NCBI GenBank assembly: GCA_964554665.1
Contig: CAZKPP010000016.1
Span: 1 to 31,471, forward strand
Direction of reading: 5' to 3'
DNA length: 31,471 nucleotides
Source: UBA3263 sp964554665
Lineage (GTDB): Bacteria; Bacteroidota; Bacteroidia; Bacteroidales; Muribaculaceae
Shown here: piece by piece, positions 6,266-13,062 of the stretch
Layout of the letters: each line of letters begins with the position of its first letter
How positions within the stretch are numbered: the stretch's first letter is position 1
Notes under the pieces: model-generated
The model's input: the letters and a program-made list of their open reading frames with translations, nothing else
Database searches by the model: none
Told to the model about the DNA's origin: nothing
Made by a program: the position numbers and the translations under genes

Positions 6266-7279
6266 TTAGCCCAGTTTGCGCCATCGGGCCAGCAGGGCCT
6301 CGAAATCTTCGGGCAGGGGAGCTGTGAAAAACAGCTCCTCTCCTGTTTTAGGGTGTTTGAATCCGAGGGTGCGGGCATGCAGGGCCTGGCGCGGGCACGC
6401 CTCGAAGCAGCCGTCGACAAACCGCCGGTAGGTGGCCGACGGAACTCCGCGCAGAACTTTGTCGCCGCCATAGCGCGCGTCGTTAAAGAGCGGGTGCCCA
6501 AGGTGGCGCATGTGTACGCGAATCTGGTGAGTACGCCCGGTTTCCAAAACACAGCGCACCAGCGAAACGTGGGTCAGCGGCTCCAAAACCTCGTAGTGCG
6601 TAACGGCGTGCTTGCCGTTGGGGTCATCGTCGGGCAGCACAGCCATTTGCAGCCGGTCTTTGGGGTTGCGCCCGATCTGGGTGGCAACTGTGCCCTGCGG
6701 CGGGCTAGGAATACCCCAAACCAGGGCCTGATATTCGCGCTTGGTGGTTTTGTTGAAAAATTGTAGCCCCAGGTGGGTTTTGGCCTCGGGAGTTTTGGCT
6801 ACCACCAGGAGGCCTGACGTGTCTTTGTCGATGCGGTGAACCAGCCCCAGGCGCGGGTCGCTGACGTCGTAGTCGGGATTGTCGCGGAAATGCCATGCCA
6901 GAGCGTTGACCAGCGTTCCCGACCAGTTGCCGTGGCCCGGATGCACAACCAGCCCGGCAGGCTTATTGACGACCAAAACCGTGTCGTCCTCATAAACTAT
7001 GTCTAAAGGAATATCTTCGGCTATGATTTCGTTTTCATAGCGCGGGCGGTCCATAACAATCTGAACCACATCGAGCGGCTTTACCCGATAGTTTGACTTT
7101 ACAGGCTTGCCGTTGACCAGAATGCAGTCGGCCTCGGCGGCCTGCTGTATGCGCGAGCGCGATGCGCCGTGCATGCGGTCAACCAAAAACTTGTCGATAC
7201 GCAGCAGCTCCTGGCCTTTGTCGGCAACGAACCGGAAATGCTCGTATAGTTCGAGTTCGTCAGGTTCGCTTTCAGTCAT
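6266..7279 (-). CDS. rluD: RluD-family 23S rRNA pseudouridine synthase
   Basis: The 337-residue enzyme has an N-terminal S4-like RNA-binding domain (about residues 20-85, 'LLRIDKFLVDRMHGASRSRIQ') and a RluA/RluD catalytic domain with HRIDKDTSGLL, whose first Asp (Asp151) is the expected catalytic residue. It isomerises specific uridines in 23S rRNA (helix 69 for RluD proper) during 50S maturation. I start it at the ATG at 7279 (MTESEPDELELY), because the longer open frame lies mostly inside the upstream PASTA gene. That start overlaps the PASTA stop by 8 bases. The exact subfamily (RluD or another RluA-like enzyme) is likely but not proved by motif alone. Confidence 0.9.
   Translation of the reverse strand: MTESEPDELELYEHFRFVADKGQELLRIDKFLVDRMHGASRSRIQQAAEADCILVNGKPVKSNYRVKPLDVVQIVMDRPRYENEIIAEDIPLDIVYEDDTVLVVNKPAGLVVHPGHGNWSGTLVNALAWHFRDNPDYDVSDPRLGLVHRIDKDTSGLLVVAKTPEAKTHLGLQFFNKTTKREYQALVWGIPSPPQGTVATQIGRNPKDRLQMAVLPDDDPNGKHAVTHYEVLEPLTHVSLVRCVLETGRTHQIRVHMRHLGHPLFNDARYGGDKVLRGVPSATYRRFVDGCFEACPRQALHARTLGFKHPKTGEELFFTAPLPEDFEALLARWRKLG
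6318..6338 (+). terminator. Hairpin inside rluD, possible htrA terminator
   Basis: GGAGCTGT (6318-6325) and ACAGCTCC (6331-6338) form a perfect 8-bp stem with a GAAAA loop, 52 nt after the htrA stop. The downstream plus-strand sequence TCTCCTGTTTTA is only weakly T-rich, so termination is uncertain. Confidence 0.3.
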
Positions 7280-7895
7280 AAATGGGATCTTCGGCGTTTT
7301 CGAGGGTTTGGTCCCAATCGGCCTCGTTATATACGTCGAGCGAGTCGACTGCGGCTTCCGTAAAGCCCTCGCCAACCTCGATTACTATCGATGAATTCAG
7401 CGGCAGCCGGGTGCCGGCGCGCAGGCTCACGCCCATGCTCTTAATGGCCAACACCAGGTCGCGATAGTCCGACGGCACGCGAACCTCGCGTATGTCCTTG
7501 AATCCGAGCGACTCCAGCGATGCGCGGGCCTGGCGAACGGAGGTGCCCACGAGTTCGGGCAGCGTTATCTGGCGCGGCGAATATGCGTTGATAGTCAAAT
7601 ATACCGTGCGGCCGGGCTTAACGCGGTTGCCGGCCGGGGGGAGTTGCTCAACTATGGCTCCGCGGTCAACCGCCGAGTCGTAGACCGAGTCGATAACTTC
7701 GGTCATCAGGTTGCAGTCGGCCAACACCCGCTGCGCTTCGGCAACGCTCATGCGATGAACGTCGGGCACAACCTGCACCTTGCCGTGGGCGGTCCAGATG
7801 CTCAGGCCAAACATTGCTATAACCACCAATAAAACAGCACTCGCCGCTATCAGCAGCAAGTTCGTAATTATTGGGTGCTTCTTAAAAAATTCCAT
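7272..7895 (-). CDS. PASTA-domain membrane protein
   Basis: The 207-residue protein has a cytoplasmic MEFFKKHP start, one membrane segment at about residues 10-32 and an extracytoplasmic part made of two clear PASTA repeats, at about 40-105 ('VVPDVHRMSVAEAQRVL', 'EQLPPAGNRVKPGRTVYLTI') and 108-175 ('LPELVGTSVRQARASLESLGF'). PASTA domains bind peptidoglycan or muropeptides in Ser/Thr kinases and penicillin-binding proteins. Here no kinase or transpeptidase is attached, and the domain follows a membrane anchor directly. Standalone PASTA proteins next to rluD are common in Bacteroidales (from memory). The stop overlaps rluD by 8 bases, so the two are probably coupled. The start is only 9 bp after the T run of the rpsO terminator. 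Confidence 0.9.
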   Translation of the reverse strand: MEFFKKHPIITNLLLIAASAVLLVVIAMFGLSIWTAHGKVQVVPDVHRMSVAEAQRVLADCNLMTEVIDSVYDSAVDRGAIVEQLPPAGNRVKPGRTVYLTINAYSPRQITLPELVGTSVRQARASLESLGFKDIREVRVPSDYRDLVLAIKSMGVSLRAGTRLPLNSSIVIEVGEGFTEAAVDSLDVYNEADWDQTLENAEDPIYD

Positions 7896-7904
7896 TCCGG
7901 GGAG

Positions 7905-7941
7905 AAAAAAGGCGGGAGACCCGTTGACTGCGGACCTCCCG
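7905..7941 (-). terminator. Intrinsic terminator of rpsO
   Basis: On the minus strand CGGGAG (7941-7936) pairs with CTCCCG (7918-7913). A further CCG/CGG pairing lies inside, separated by a 2x2 GT/GT internal loop. The stem is followed by CC and six T (7910-7905). The element begins 8 bp after the rpsO stop and ends 9 bp before the PASTA-gene start codon. Confidence 0.75.
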
Positions 7942-7949
7942 TTGATGCC

Positions 7950-8225
7950 TTACTTACGGATGCCGAGCTCTTTCTGAGCAATGATGGCACGGTAGCGGTT
8001 GATGTCCTTGCGAATCAGATAATCCAGCAGGCGACGACGCTTACCAACCAGTTGCTTCAGGGCGCGGGCCGTAGCATAATCTTTGTGATTTGACTTCAGA
8101 TGTTCAGTCAAATGAGCAATACGGACCGAGAACAATGCTATCTGGGCCTCAGGGGAACCAGTATCAGTCTTACCCTTACCGTATTTCTCAAAGATTTCAA
8201 CTTTTTCGTCAGAATTAAGATGCAT
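7950..8225 (-). CDS. rpsO: 30S ribosomal protein S15
   Basis: The 91-residue protein matches S15 closely in length (usually 89) and sequence. The 'GKTDTGSPEAQIALFSVRIAHLTEHLKSN' region carries the conserved TGSPE and HLK elements that contact 16S rRNA helix 22, and 'VGKRRRLLDYL' is the conserved C-terminal basic region. S15 binds early in the assembly of the small-subunit platform. It has its own strong promoter at 8279-8310 and an intrinsic terminator after the stop codon. Many S15 genes are autoregulated through their mRNA leader, but in this leader of about 45 nt I saw no clear structure. Confidence 0.98.
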   Translation of the reverse strand: MHLNSDEKVEIFEKYGKGKTDTGSPEAQIALFSVRIAHLTEHLKSNHKDYATARALKQLVGKRRRLLDYLIRKDINRYRAIIAQKELGIRK

Positions 8226-8278
8226 TCTTTGGAAATTTTGGTGGTTAATAATTAGGTGATTTGGTGCTTAAAGCGCCG

Positions 8279-8310
8279 CAAAGTTACAAAAAAAATCCAT
8301 ACCAACCAAA
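8279..8310 (-). promoter_or_regulatory. Bacteroidales-type promoter of rpsO
   Basis: On the minus strand, TTTG (8310-8307), a 20-bp spacer and TAACTTTG (8286-8279) fully match the consensus. Transcription should start near 8273, giving a leader of about 48 nt before the rpsO ATG. Confidence 0.8.
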
Positions 8311-8363
8311 TTTTCCTCCCCTGCCCCCCGAATTTTTCATAATTTGCCGGTTTATTGGGCATT

Positions 8364-9545
8364 TTAGTCGTAGCGCATGGTGGTGGCGGGGGAGATGCGG
8401 GCGACGATGAGGCCGGGGAGGATGAGGATGAGCCAACTGATGATGAGGACGCCGAGGTTGAGGGCGATGACGCTTAGCAGCGTGAGGCGGATGGGCACGA
8501 AGTCTACGTAGTAGTTGGCGGGGTCGAGAGGAATCAGCCGGGTATAGTATTGAATGGCTATGAGGCCAAGGGCCAGGAGGTTGCCGATGAGCATTCCGCG
8601 CAAAACCAGGCGCTCGGCCATGAGCATGAATATGCGGCGGATTTGGGCGTTGGTAGCGCCGAGCGATTTTAGCAGGCCGATGGTGCGCACGCGCTCAAGA
8701 ATGATGATAAACAACGACGAAACCAGGGTGAAGGCCGCAATGAAGCCCATGAGGGTGAGAATGACAACCACGTTGGTGTCGAGCAACCGGAGCCATGAAA
8801 AAATCTGGCCGTCGGTCTGAAGTATGGTTGATATGCCGTAGGCCTGCGAGAGGCTGCCGGAATAGTGGGCCTGCATCAGTTCGCCGTAGATAGCAGTGGC
8901 CAGCGGCTCGATTTGCTCCTCGCTGACGTTTCTTATGCCGATTGAAAAAACATGGCCTTTTTCGAGGCCGAGCAACTGCTCGATGAGCGCCGGCGAGCAG
9001 TAGGCCACGGAGCGGTCGAGGTCGCCGAGGTTTGAGGTGAACAGGCTGTCGACGGTGAGCATTCTCACCTTCAGGCGCCCGTCGATAAAGAAATAGGCGG
9101 GTACACGGTCGCCCACGCTGAGCCGCAATCGGGCGGCCGAGCTGTTGGAAATGGCCAGCGAGGTGTCGGCCAGCGCGCAGTTTTCGAGGCTGCGGAGGTC
9201 GAGCCCGAGAAAATCGTCGGGAGTTTTAAGAATAGTGGGGGTGGAGGTGTGGCCAACGATTTCGGCCTCTTGCGGCAGGGTAATGGCGCTGGTAATCTCC
9301 GCGGGATTGAATGGTTGCGGAGAGTTGTCGTCGCTATAGCCCGAAATGGTTACGGCGTCGTCGAGGCTGAGAATGCGGTTCGTTACCTCGCGCTTAAAGC
9401 CGAGCATAACGGCAATGGAAATCATCATTACCACGACGGCCAGGGCAACGCCGGTTACTGCCACCGTTACCGCGGGCGACACCCTTTTGCGCCCTTCGGC
9501 TTTCCAGCCGAGGCGACGGGCAATGTTGACTTCAAATCCGTTCAT
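8364..9545 (-). CDS. LolC/LolE-type ABC transporter permease
   Basis: The 393-residue protein has the FtsX/MacB-like permease topology. One N-terminal membrane helix at about residues 25-48 (VAVTGVALAVVVMMISIAVMLG) is followed by a periplasmic domain of about 210 residues and three C-terminal helices, with 'LIIILERVRTIGLLKSLGATNAQIRRIFM' as the conserved coupling region. The start MNGFEVNIARRL resembles LolC/LolE, which extract lipoproteins from the inner membrane for transfer to LolA. No ATPase gene is adjacent, so the partner (LolD-like) must be encoded elsewhere. I start it at 9545 rather than further upstream because of the LolC/E-like N terminus; this start lies within the end of the phosphatase gene (14-bp overlap). 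Confidence 0.85.
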   Translation of the reverse strand: MNGFEVNIARRLGWKAEGRKRVSPAVTVAVTGVALAVVVMMISIAVMLGFKREVTNRILSLDDAVTISGYSDDNSPQPFNPAEITSAITLPQEAEIVGHTSTPTILKTPDDFLGLDLRSLENCALADTSLAISNSSAARLRLSVGDRVPAYFFIDGRLKVRMLTVDSLFTSNLGDLDRSVAYCSPALIEQLLGLEKGHVFSIGIRNVSEEQIEPLATAIYGELMQAHYSGSLSQAYGISTILQTDGQIFSWLRLLDTNVVVILTLMGFIAAFTLVSSLFIIILERVRTIGLLKSLGATNAQIRRIFMLMAERLVLRGMLIGNLLALGLIAIQYYTRLIPLDPANYYVDFVPIRLTLLSVIALNLGVLIISWLILILPGLIVARISPATTMRYD

Positions 9546-10008
9546 AGAGGTTGCGGCAACCGTCGGCCAGCAGGTCAAGAACTAACTCGAAGCCCTCGGA
9601 ACCTTCGTAGTAGGGGTCGGGAACGTGGTCGTAGCGCGCTCCGGGCGAGAAAAATTCGGCCATGCCATGAATCTTTCGGGCCGCCTCGACCGACGGGGCC
9701 AGGCGGCGCAGGTTGGCCAGGTTGGAAGCATCCATGCCGATTATGATGTCGAAATCGTTGAAATCTTCAACGCTGACCTGGCGGCAACGGTGGGTAAGTT
9801 CCAGGCCCCGTCGGCGCGCATGTATGCGCATGCGCTGATCGGGGAGCTGGCCCACATGGTAGCCTCCGGTGCCGGCCGAGTCTATAATAAAGCGGTCGCC
9901 GGCGCCATGTTCGTTAACAATTTCGCGAAACACGCCTTCGGCGGCCGGGCTCCGGCAGATGTTGCCGAGGCACACAAAGAGTACTCTTTTTTTTGCAATT
10001 TTTTCCAC
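9532..10008 (-). CDS. Low-molecular-weight protein-tyrosine phosphatase
   Basis: The 158-residue enzyme carries the CLGNICRSP signature (CX5R loop, nucleophile Cys13 and Arg19) right at the N terminus and the general-acid loop 'VPDPYYEG' at about residues 125-132. This is the complete LMW-PTP fold. Such proteins dephosphorylate Tyr, in bacteria often on polysaccharide-export kinases, or act on phosphoarginine in related enzymes. No exopolysaccharide genes are near. The start is GTG at 10008; no ATG lies between it and the CLGN motif. It is probably cotranscribed with the LolC/E-type permease. The codon region after the start holds a run of eight A. Confidence 0.92.
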   Translation of the reverse strand: MEKIAKKRVLFVCLGNICRSPAAEGVFREIVNEHGAGDRFIIDSAGTGGYHVGQLPDQRMRIHARRRGLELTHRCRQVSVEDFNDFDIIIGMDASNLANLRRLAPSVEAARKIHGMAEFFSPGARYDHVPDPYYEGSEGFELVLDLLADGCRNLYERI

Positions 10009-10012
10009 GCCG

Positions 10013-10043
10013 CAAAGTTACGCAAAATCTGCGAAACCTCAAA
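10013..10043 (-). promoter_or_regulatory. Promoter directly against the phosphatase start codon
   Basis: On the minus strand, TTTG (10043-10040), a 19-bp spacer and TAACTTTG (10020-10013) match the consensus. The -7 element ends 5 bp before the GTG start at 10008, so the transcript would be leaderless or nearly so. Confidence 0.7.
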
Positions 10044-10059
10044 AACGCAGCGTTTCCGC

Positions 10060-10413
10060 TCAGGCCGACTGGCGGAAATAGGAGTCGGCAACCTGAATGA
10101 TTGCGGGGAGCGAGGGCTCGTCGTGGCCCGAGGGTCCGGTTTGAATCAGCATTCTTACGGAATAGAAATCGGGGTTTTGAGAGGCCTGATAATCGGTTGC
10201 GTCTTCATTGCGGAGGCCGTCGGCGGCAGCAGCGTCTTCGATGGTCTCGTCGGCGTCGGCAAGTTCGGCGAGCATGTCGCTACCGTTAACAATGGTCGTG
10301 GCCATGGTAGAGGGGTTGACGCGCAGCTGGGCGTTGGAGTCGAAATAGCGGGAATTGTTGATATAATTCTGGAGCATGCGGGCTACTCCTTCAATGAATT
10401 CGATCTGTTTCAT
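10060..10413 (-). CDS. Hypothetical protein, 117 residues
   Basis: I do not recognise this protein. It is soluble, with no signal peptide or membrane segment. An N-terminal part (MKQIEFIEGVARMLQNYIN) is probably helical. The middle, about residues 45-75, is acidic and Ala-rich (ADADETIEDAAAADGL), and a more ordered C-terminal part contains 'FYSVRMLIQTG' and 'PAIIQVADSYFRQ'. It is the last gene after pyrE, the SRPBCC gene and the Rieske-like lipoprotein gene. Its ATG is preceded by a clear Shine-Dalgarno-like AAGAAAGGA, which is unusual for Bacteroidales and lies in one arm of a hairpin, suggesting controlled translation. Confidence 0.65.
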   Translation of the reverse strand: MKQIEFIEGVARMLQNYINNSRYFDSNAQLRVNPSTMATTIVNGSDMLAELADADETIEDAAAADGLRNEDATDYQASQNPDFYSVRMLIQTGPSGHDEPSLPAIIQVADSYFRQSA

Positions 10414-10423
10414 AGTATGTTGT

Positions 10424-10465
10424 CCTTTCTTGTTTTTCGGTATAACGCCTGAAAATCAAGAAAGG
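10424..10465 (-). promoter_or_regulatory. Hairpin covering the ribosome binding site of the 117-residue gene
   Basis: In the minus-strand transcript, CCTTTCTTG (10465-10457) pairs perfectly with CAAGAAAGG (10432-10424), and an inner TTTTC/GAAAA pairing extends the stem. The second arm holds the AAGAAAGGA sequence placed 9 nt before the ATG at 10413. There is no T run, so it does not look like a terminator. Confidence 0.5.
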
Positions 10466-10469
10466 TTCT

Positions 10470-10976
10470 TTAGCGCGAAAGCAGCGCGAAGCGTTTGTCG
10501 ACGTTAAAGAGCAGCCGATAGGGGGTTAGGGCATAGCCGCGGTCGAGGGCGGGGCCGCTGATGGGGTGGCCCGGTCCGGCGTCGAGCTCAAAAACGTCGT
10601 AGACCGACCCGCATTTGGGGCATACGGCAAAGTTGTCGGCATTGATGGCCACGCGGATATTGGGGGAGCGCTCAACAGGACACGAAAGGTCGTAGACGCG
10701 ATAGTCGGAGTGGATGGTCGACACGAGCAATACGCCGCCAAACCCCGTGTAGCAAAACTCCTGGTAGGGGTAGTTGGCGGGAATTTGCTCCTGGCGAATG
10801 AAGCGTCGCGACTGCAGGGCGCCCCCGACACCATAGAGCGACCAGTCGCCCTCGGTTGTGATAGGCACGTAGACCGGGCCGCCCACAAGATTATCTTTGA
10901 GTTCGACAGAATGACACCCTGCCAGCCCGATGGCTGCCAGGGTGGTCAATACGGTGGTTTTCAGTTTTTTGGTCAA
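10470..10976 (-). CDS. Rieske-like fold lipoprotein with altered metal ligands
   Basis: The 168-residue protein has a lipoprotein signal peptide (TLAAIGLAGC, Cys21). Its C-terminal half resembles a Rieske domain: 'YDLSCPVE' (Cys99) would be box 1, 'CPKCGSVYDVFE' (Cys119, Cys122) box 2, and 'GHPISGPALDRG' the proline-loop region that in true Rieske proteins reads GPAxxxL. Box 1 lacks the His of CxH, and box 2 has CPKC where CPCH is usual. A normal [2Fe-2S] cluster with two His ligands is therefore not possible. It could bind zinc, another cluster type, or no metal. It follows the SRPBCC gene by 2 bp in the pyrE operon. The fold call is by motif order and is moderately sure. Confidence 0.7.
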   Translation of the reverse strand: MTKKLKTTVLTTLAAIGLAGCHSVELKDNLVGGPVYVPITTEGDWSLYGVGGALQSRRFIRQEQIPANYPYQEFCYTGFGGVLLVSTIHSDYRVYDLSCPVERSPNIRVAINADNFAVCPKCGSVYDVFELDAGPGHPISGPALDRGYALTPYRLLFNVDKRFALLSR

Positions 10977-10978
10977 AG

Positions 10979-11401
10979 TCAGGCGTTGAGTTGGCCGAAC
11001 ATTTTGCCGAACTGGTCGGCTGCTTCCTGGAGCTTGCCGCCGATGAGCGGGCGCAGCATCATGGGGATTTCCGCGTCGATGGTGGCGGTGATGTCGGTAG
11101 TGTCGGCTTCAGCCTCGGCCAGGTCGATGATAACGTTGATGGGCACTACGCCGGTATCGGCCAGAAATTTCACCGAGGCGGGGGAGTTGCGCTCAATAAT
11201 GCGGAACTTCATTTCGCCGACGCCGGGGGCGGTGAAAGCCATGGTTTCGTTGTCGGGGAAGTTGACGGTGCCGAGGCGCTGGCGCAGGTCGTCGGGCAGG
11301 GTGTCGATGCGCTCGCGAATGTTGTTGAGGTTGGCGAGCTGGTCGTAGATTTCGGTGCGCGGGCGATTGACGCGGTGCGGTTTGCCGGTATATTTGCTCA
11401 T
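10979..11401 (-). CDS. SRPBCC-fold protein (polyketide-cyclase/START-like)
   Basis: The 140-residue protein begins MSKYTGKPHRVNRPRTEIYDQLANL, the typical 'v.apae.vw..l.d' opening of SRPBCC proteins, and goes on through short beta-strand-like stretches ('TMAFTAPGVGEMKFRIIE', 'NVIIDLAEAEADTTDITATIDAEIP') to a C-terminal amphipathic helix (GKLQEAADQFGKMFGQL). The fold makes a hydrophobic cavity for a small ligand, but the ligand is unknown. I start it at 11401, 7 bp after the pyrE stop; a longer open frame exists but would run into pyrE. It is probably cotranscribed with pyrE, without an obvious functional link. Confidence 0.75.
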   Translation of the reverse strand: MSKYTGKPHRVNRPRTEIYDQLANLNNIRERIDTLPDDLRQRLGTVNFPDNETMAFTAPGVGEMKFRIIERNSPASVKFLADTGVVPINVIIDLAEAEADTTDITATIDAEIPMMLRPLIGGKLQEAADQFGKMFGQLNA

Positions 11402-11408
11402 TATATTA

Positions 11409-12053
11409 TTAGTCGCGTTTGTTGGGGGTCCAGACCGAGGGGTCTTTGCGCCATTCCTTGAGGGTTTCAACGTCGTCGGCGTGGATATAGTCGGTAGCCA
11501 GGGCTACTTCGAGCATGGCGTTGTAGTTCGACAGGGTAACGAGCTCAACGCCGGCATCTTTAAATGCTTTTTCGGCAACGGGGAATCCGTAGGAGAACAT
11601 GGCAACCATGCCAACTACTTCGCAGCCGGCATTGCGGATGGCCTGAACGGCTTTGAGCGAGCTGCCGCCGGTAGAAATCAGGTCTTCAACAACAACCACT
11701 TTCTGGCCGGGCTTGAGGTTGCCTTCGATGAGGTTTTCCAAACCATGGTCCTTGGGCGAGGAACGAACGTAAACGTAGGGGAGTCCGAGGGTGTCGGCAA
11801 CCAGGGCGCCCTGAGCGATAGCGCCGGTGGCAACGCCGGCAACGGCGTTGGCTTCCGGGAAGCGTTCCAGAATCATTCTGCAGAGTTCAACCTTGATGAA
11901 CGAGCGCACTTCCGGATAGGACAGGGTTATGCGGTTGTCGGTGTAAATCGGTGAATTCCAGCCGCTTGCCCAGGTAAAGGGGTTGGCGGGCTGAAGCTTA
12001 ATAGCACTTACTTTCAGTAATTTCTCGGCAAGGAGAGTTTCTACCTTTTTCAT
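11409..12053 (-). CDS. pyrE: Orotate phosphoribosyltransferase
   Basis: The 214-residue enzyme converts orotate and PRPP to orotidine 5'-monophosphate in pyrimidine synthesis. The PRPP-binding motif VVVVEDLISTGGSSL lies at about residues 118-132, and the flexible loop ('YVRSSPKDHGLENLIEG') and N-terminal 'NPFTWASGWNSPIYTDNR' match OPRTase well. The start MKKVETLLAEKL at 12053 gives the normal length; the open frame extends upstream through the promoter and is not used. It is the first gene of a minus-strand unit with an SRPBCC protein, a Rieske-like lipoprotein and an unknown protein. The pairing with non-pyrimidine genes looks incidental. Confidence 0.97.
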   Translation of the reverse strand: MKKVETLLAEKLLKVSAIKLQPANPFTWASGWNSPIYTDNRITLSYPEVRSFIKVELCRMILERFPEANAVAGVATGAIAQGALVADTLGLPYVYVRSSPKDHGLENLIEGNLKPGQKVVVVEDLISTGGSSLKAVQAIRNAGCEVVGMVAMFSYGFPVAEKAFKDAGVELVTLSNYNAMLEVALATDYIHADDVETLKEWRKDPSVWTPNKRD

Positions 12054-12096
12054 GGTTATTCGGGTGATGAATCTAAAGGGTTCGTCAATTATGATG

Positions 12097-12128
12097 CAAA
12101 GGTAATTAAAAAATCCCGTTCTTGCAAG
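12097..12128 (-). promoter_or_regulatory. Bacteroidales-type promoter of pyrE
   Basis: On the minus strand, CTTG (12128-12125), a 20-bp spacer and TACCTTTG (12104-12097) fit the consensus with one -33 mismatch. Transcription would start at about 12091, giving a leader of some 38 nt. I saw no UMP-sensing attenuator or hairpin in that short leader. Confidence 0.65.
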
Positions 12129-12234
12129 CGGCCGGCAACACTTTTTATGGAGTTTTCTATCGGGGGCGGTGAACCATGTTGGTCCGCAGAGTGTTAAAAA
12201 GGTGAAGTTTCTACTATTTTTTATTATTACTATT

Positions 12235-13062
12235 ATGCAAAGGTTACTTGTTTTATTCATCATATTCTGTGGCGCCGCAGCCGGAATGCGGGCCCAGTCG
12301 CCGGCAATGCCCGACACTGTTATCGAAACAGTTAGCGATTCCATTCTTTTCCCTGCTAACACAATGCACCCGGTCGAGAGGCCGGTGAAGTCGATATATG
12401 CTTTCCCGAACCAGAATCTAAATCTCGGGTTCAGTCATCCCGACTGGAAGCGGGTGTGGGTCAACGCCTCGGTGCTTTGCGGCGCATACATCGGTACTCT
12501 GTTCGTGTTGGAAATGCTCCCCGAGGATGCTACCAACTGGAACCGCGCCGAGTTTCACGACGTGCCTTTCTGGGTGCGCTGGCGCGAACACGTAATAAAA
12601 CAAGGACCGGAATGGGACCGCGATAATCCGGCGTTCAACATGGTTCTTCACCCCTATAGCGGCGCTGCATATTTCATGGCCGCTCGCAGTGCGGGCTTGA
12701 GCTTCTGGGGTTCGCTGCTCTTTTCGGCATGTATTTCAACCATCGGCTGGGAATTCGGCATCGAGGCATGTATGGAGCGCCCGTCGTATCAGGACATCTT
12801 TATTACGCCGCTGGTCGGCAGCGTAATGGGCGAGGGCTTCTTCCGCATCAAGCGCTATATAGTTATGAACGACTATCGGCTGGCCGGTTCGCCGGTTTTG
12901 GGCAACATTGTTGCGTTCCTTGTCGACCCGGTCAACGAGCTCGTAGGCTTTATCGGTGGCAATCCGGCGCGGCGCCTCGTTAAGGAGAAGAAGCTGCAGG
13001 TTCAGTCGATGCCGTTGATAACGTCGCGCACCTTAGGGATGAACGTTCAGATTACTTTTTAA
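12235..13062 (+). CDS. DUF3943 outer-envelope protein
   Basis: The 275-residue protein starts with a signal peptide (MQRLLVLFIIFCGAAAGMRAQ). It matches the DUF3943 family, seen in 'HPYSGAAYFMAARSAG', 'SFWGSLLFSACISTIGWEFGIEA' and 'RPSYQDIFITPLVGSVMGEGFFRIKR'. The hydrophobic segments with conserved His, Glu and Arg suggest a membrane-associated envelope protein, but the function is unknown. I start it at 12235; an upstream in-frame ATG at 12169 would break the signal peptide pattern. It diverges from pyrE, and I found no good consensus promoter for it. Its 3' end overlaps the convergent miaA by 30 bp. Confidence 0.8.
   Translation: MQRLLVLFIIFCGAAAGMRAQSPAMPDTVIETVSDSILFPANTMHPVERPVKSIYAFPNQNLNLGFSHPDWKRVWVNASVLCGAYIGTLFVLEMLPEDATNWNRAEFHDVPFWVRWREHVIKQGPEWDRDNPAFNMVLHPYSGAAYFMAARSAGLSFWGSLLFSACISTIGWEFGIEACMERPSYQDIFITPLVGSVMGEGFFRIKRYIVMNDYRLAGSPVLGNIVAFLVDPVNELVGFIGGNPARRLVKEKKLQVQSMPLITSRTLGMNVQITF

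Noticed and set aside
7280..7375. Longer rluD start at 7375
   Set aside because: It would overlap the PASTA gene by over 100 bp. The ATG at 7279 gives a normal S4 domain start and a short overlap.
8279..8286. GCAAAGTTACG copies as a dispersed repeat or mobile-element remnant
   Set aside because: They sit at promoter positions on the same strand as the downstream gene, and most have a -33 partner at 18-20 bp, so they are promoter cores.
10040..10060. Terminator of the 117-residue gene (AACG/CGTT hairpin with a T run)
   Set aside because: The stem is only four base pairs, and the T run is explained by the -33 box of the phosphatase promoter.
12054..12362. N-terminal extension of pyrE by about 100 codons
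   Set aside because: The extension runs through the promoter and antisense to the DUF3943 gene start. The ATG at 12053 gives the normal family length.
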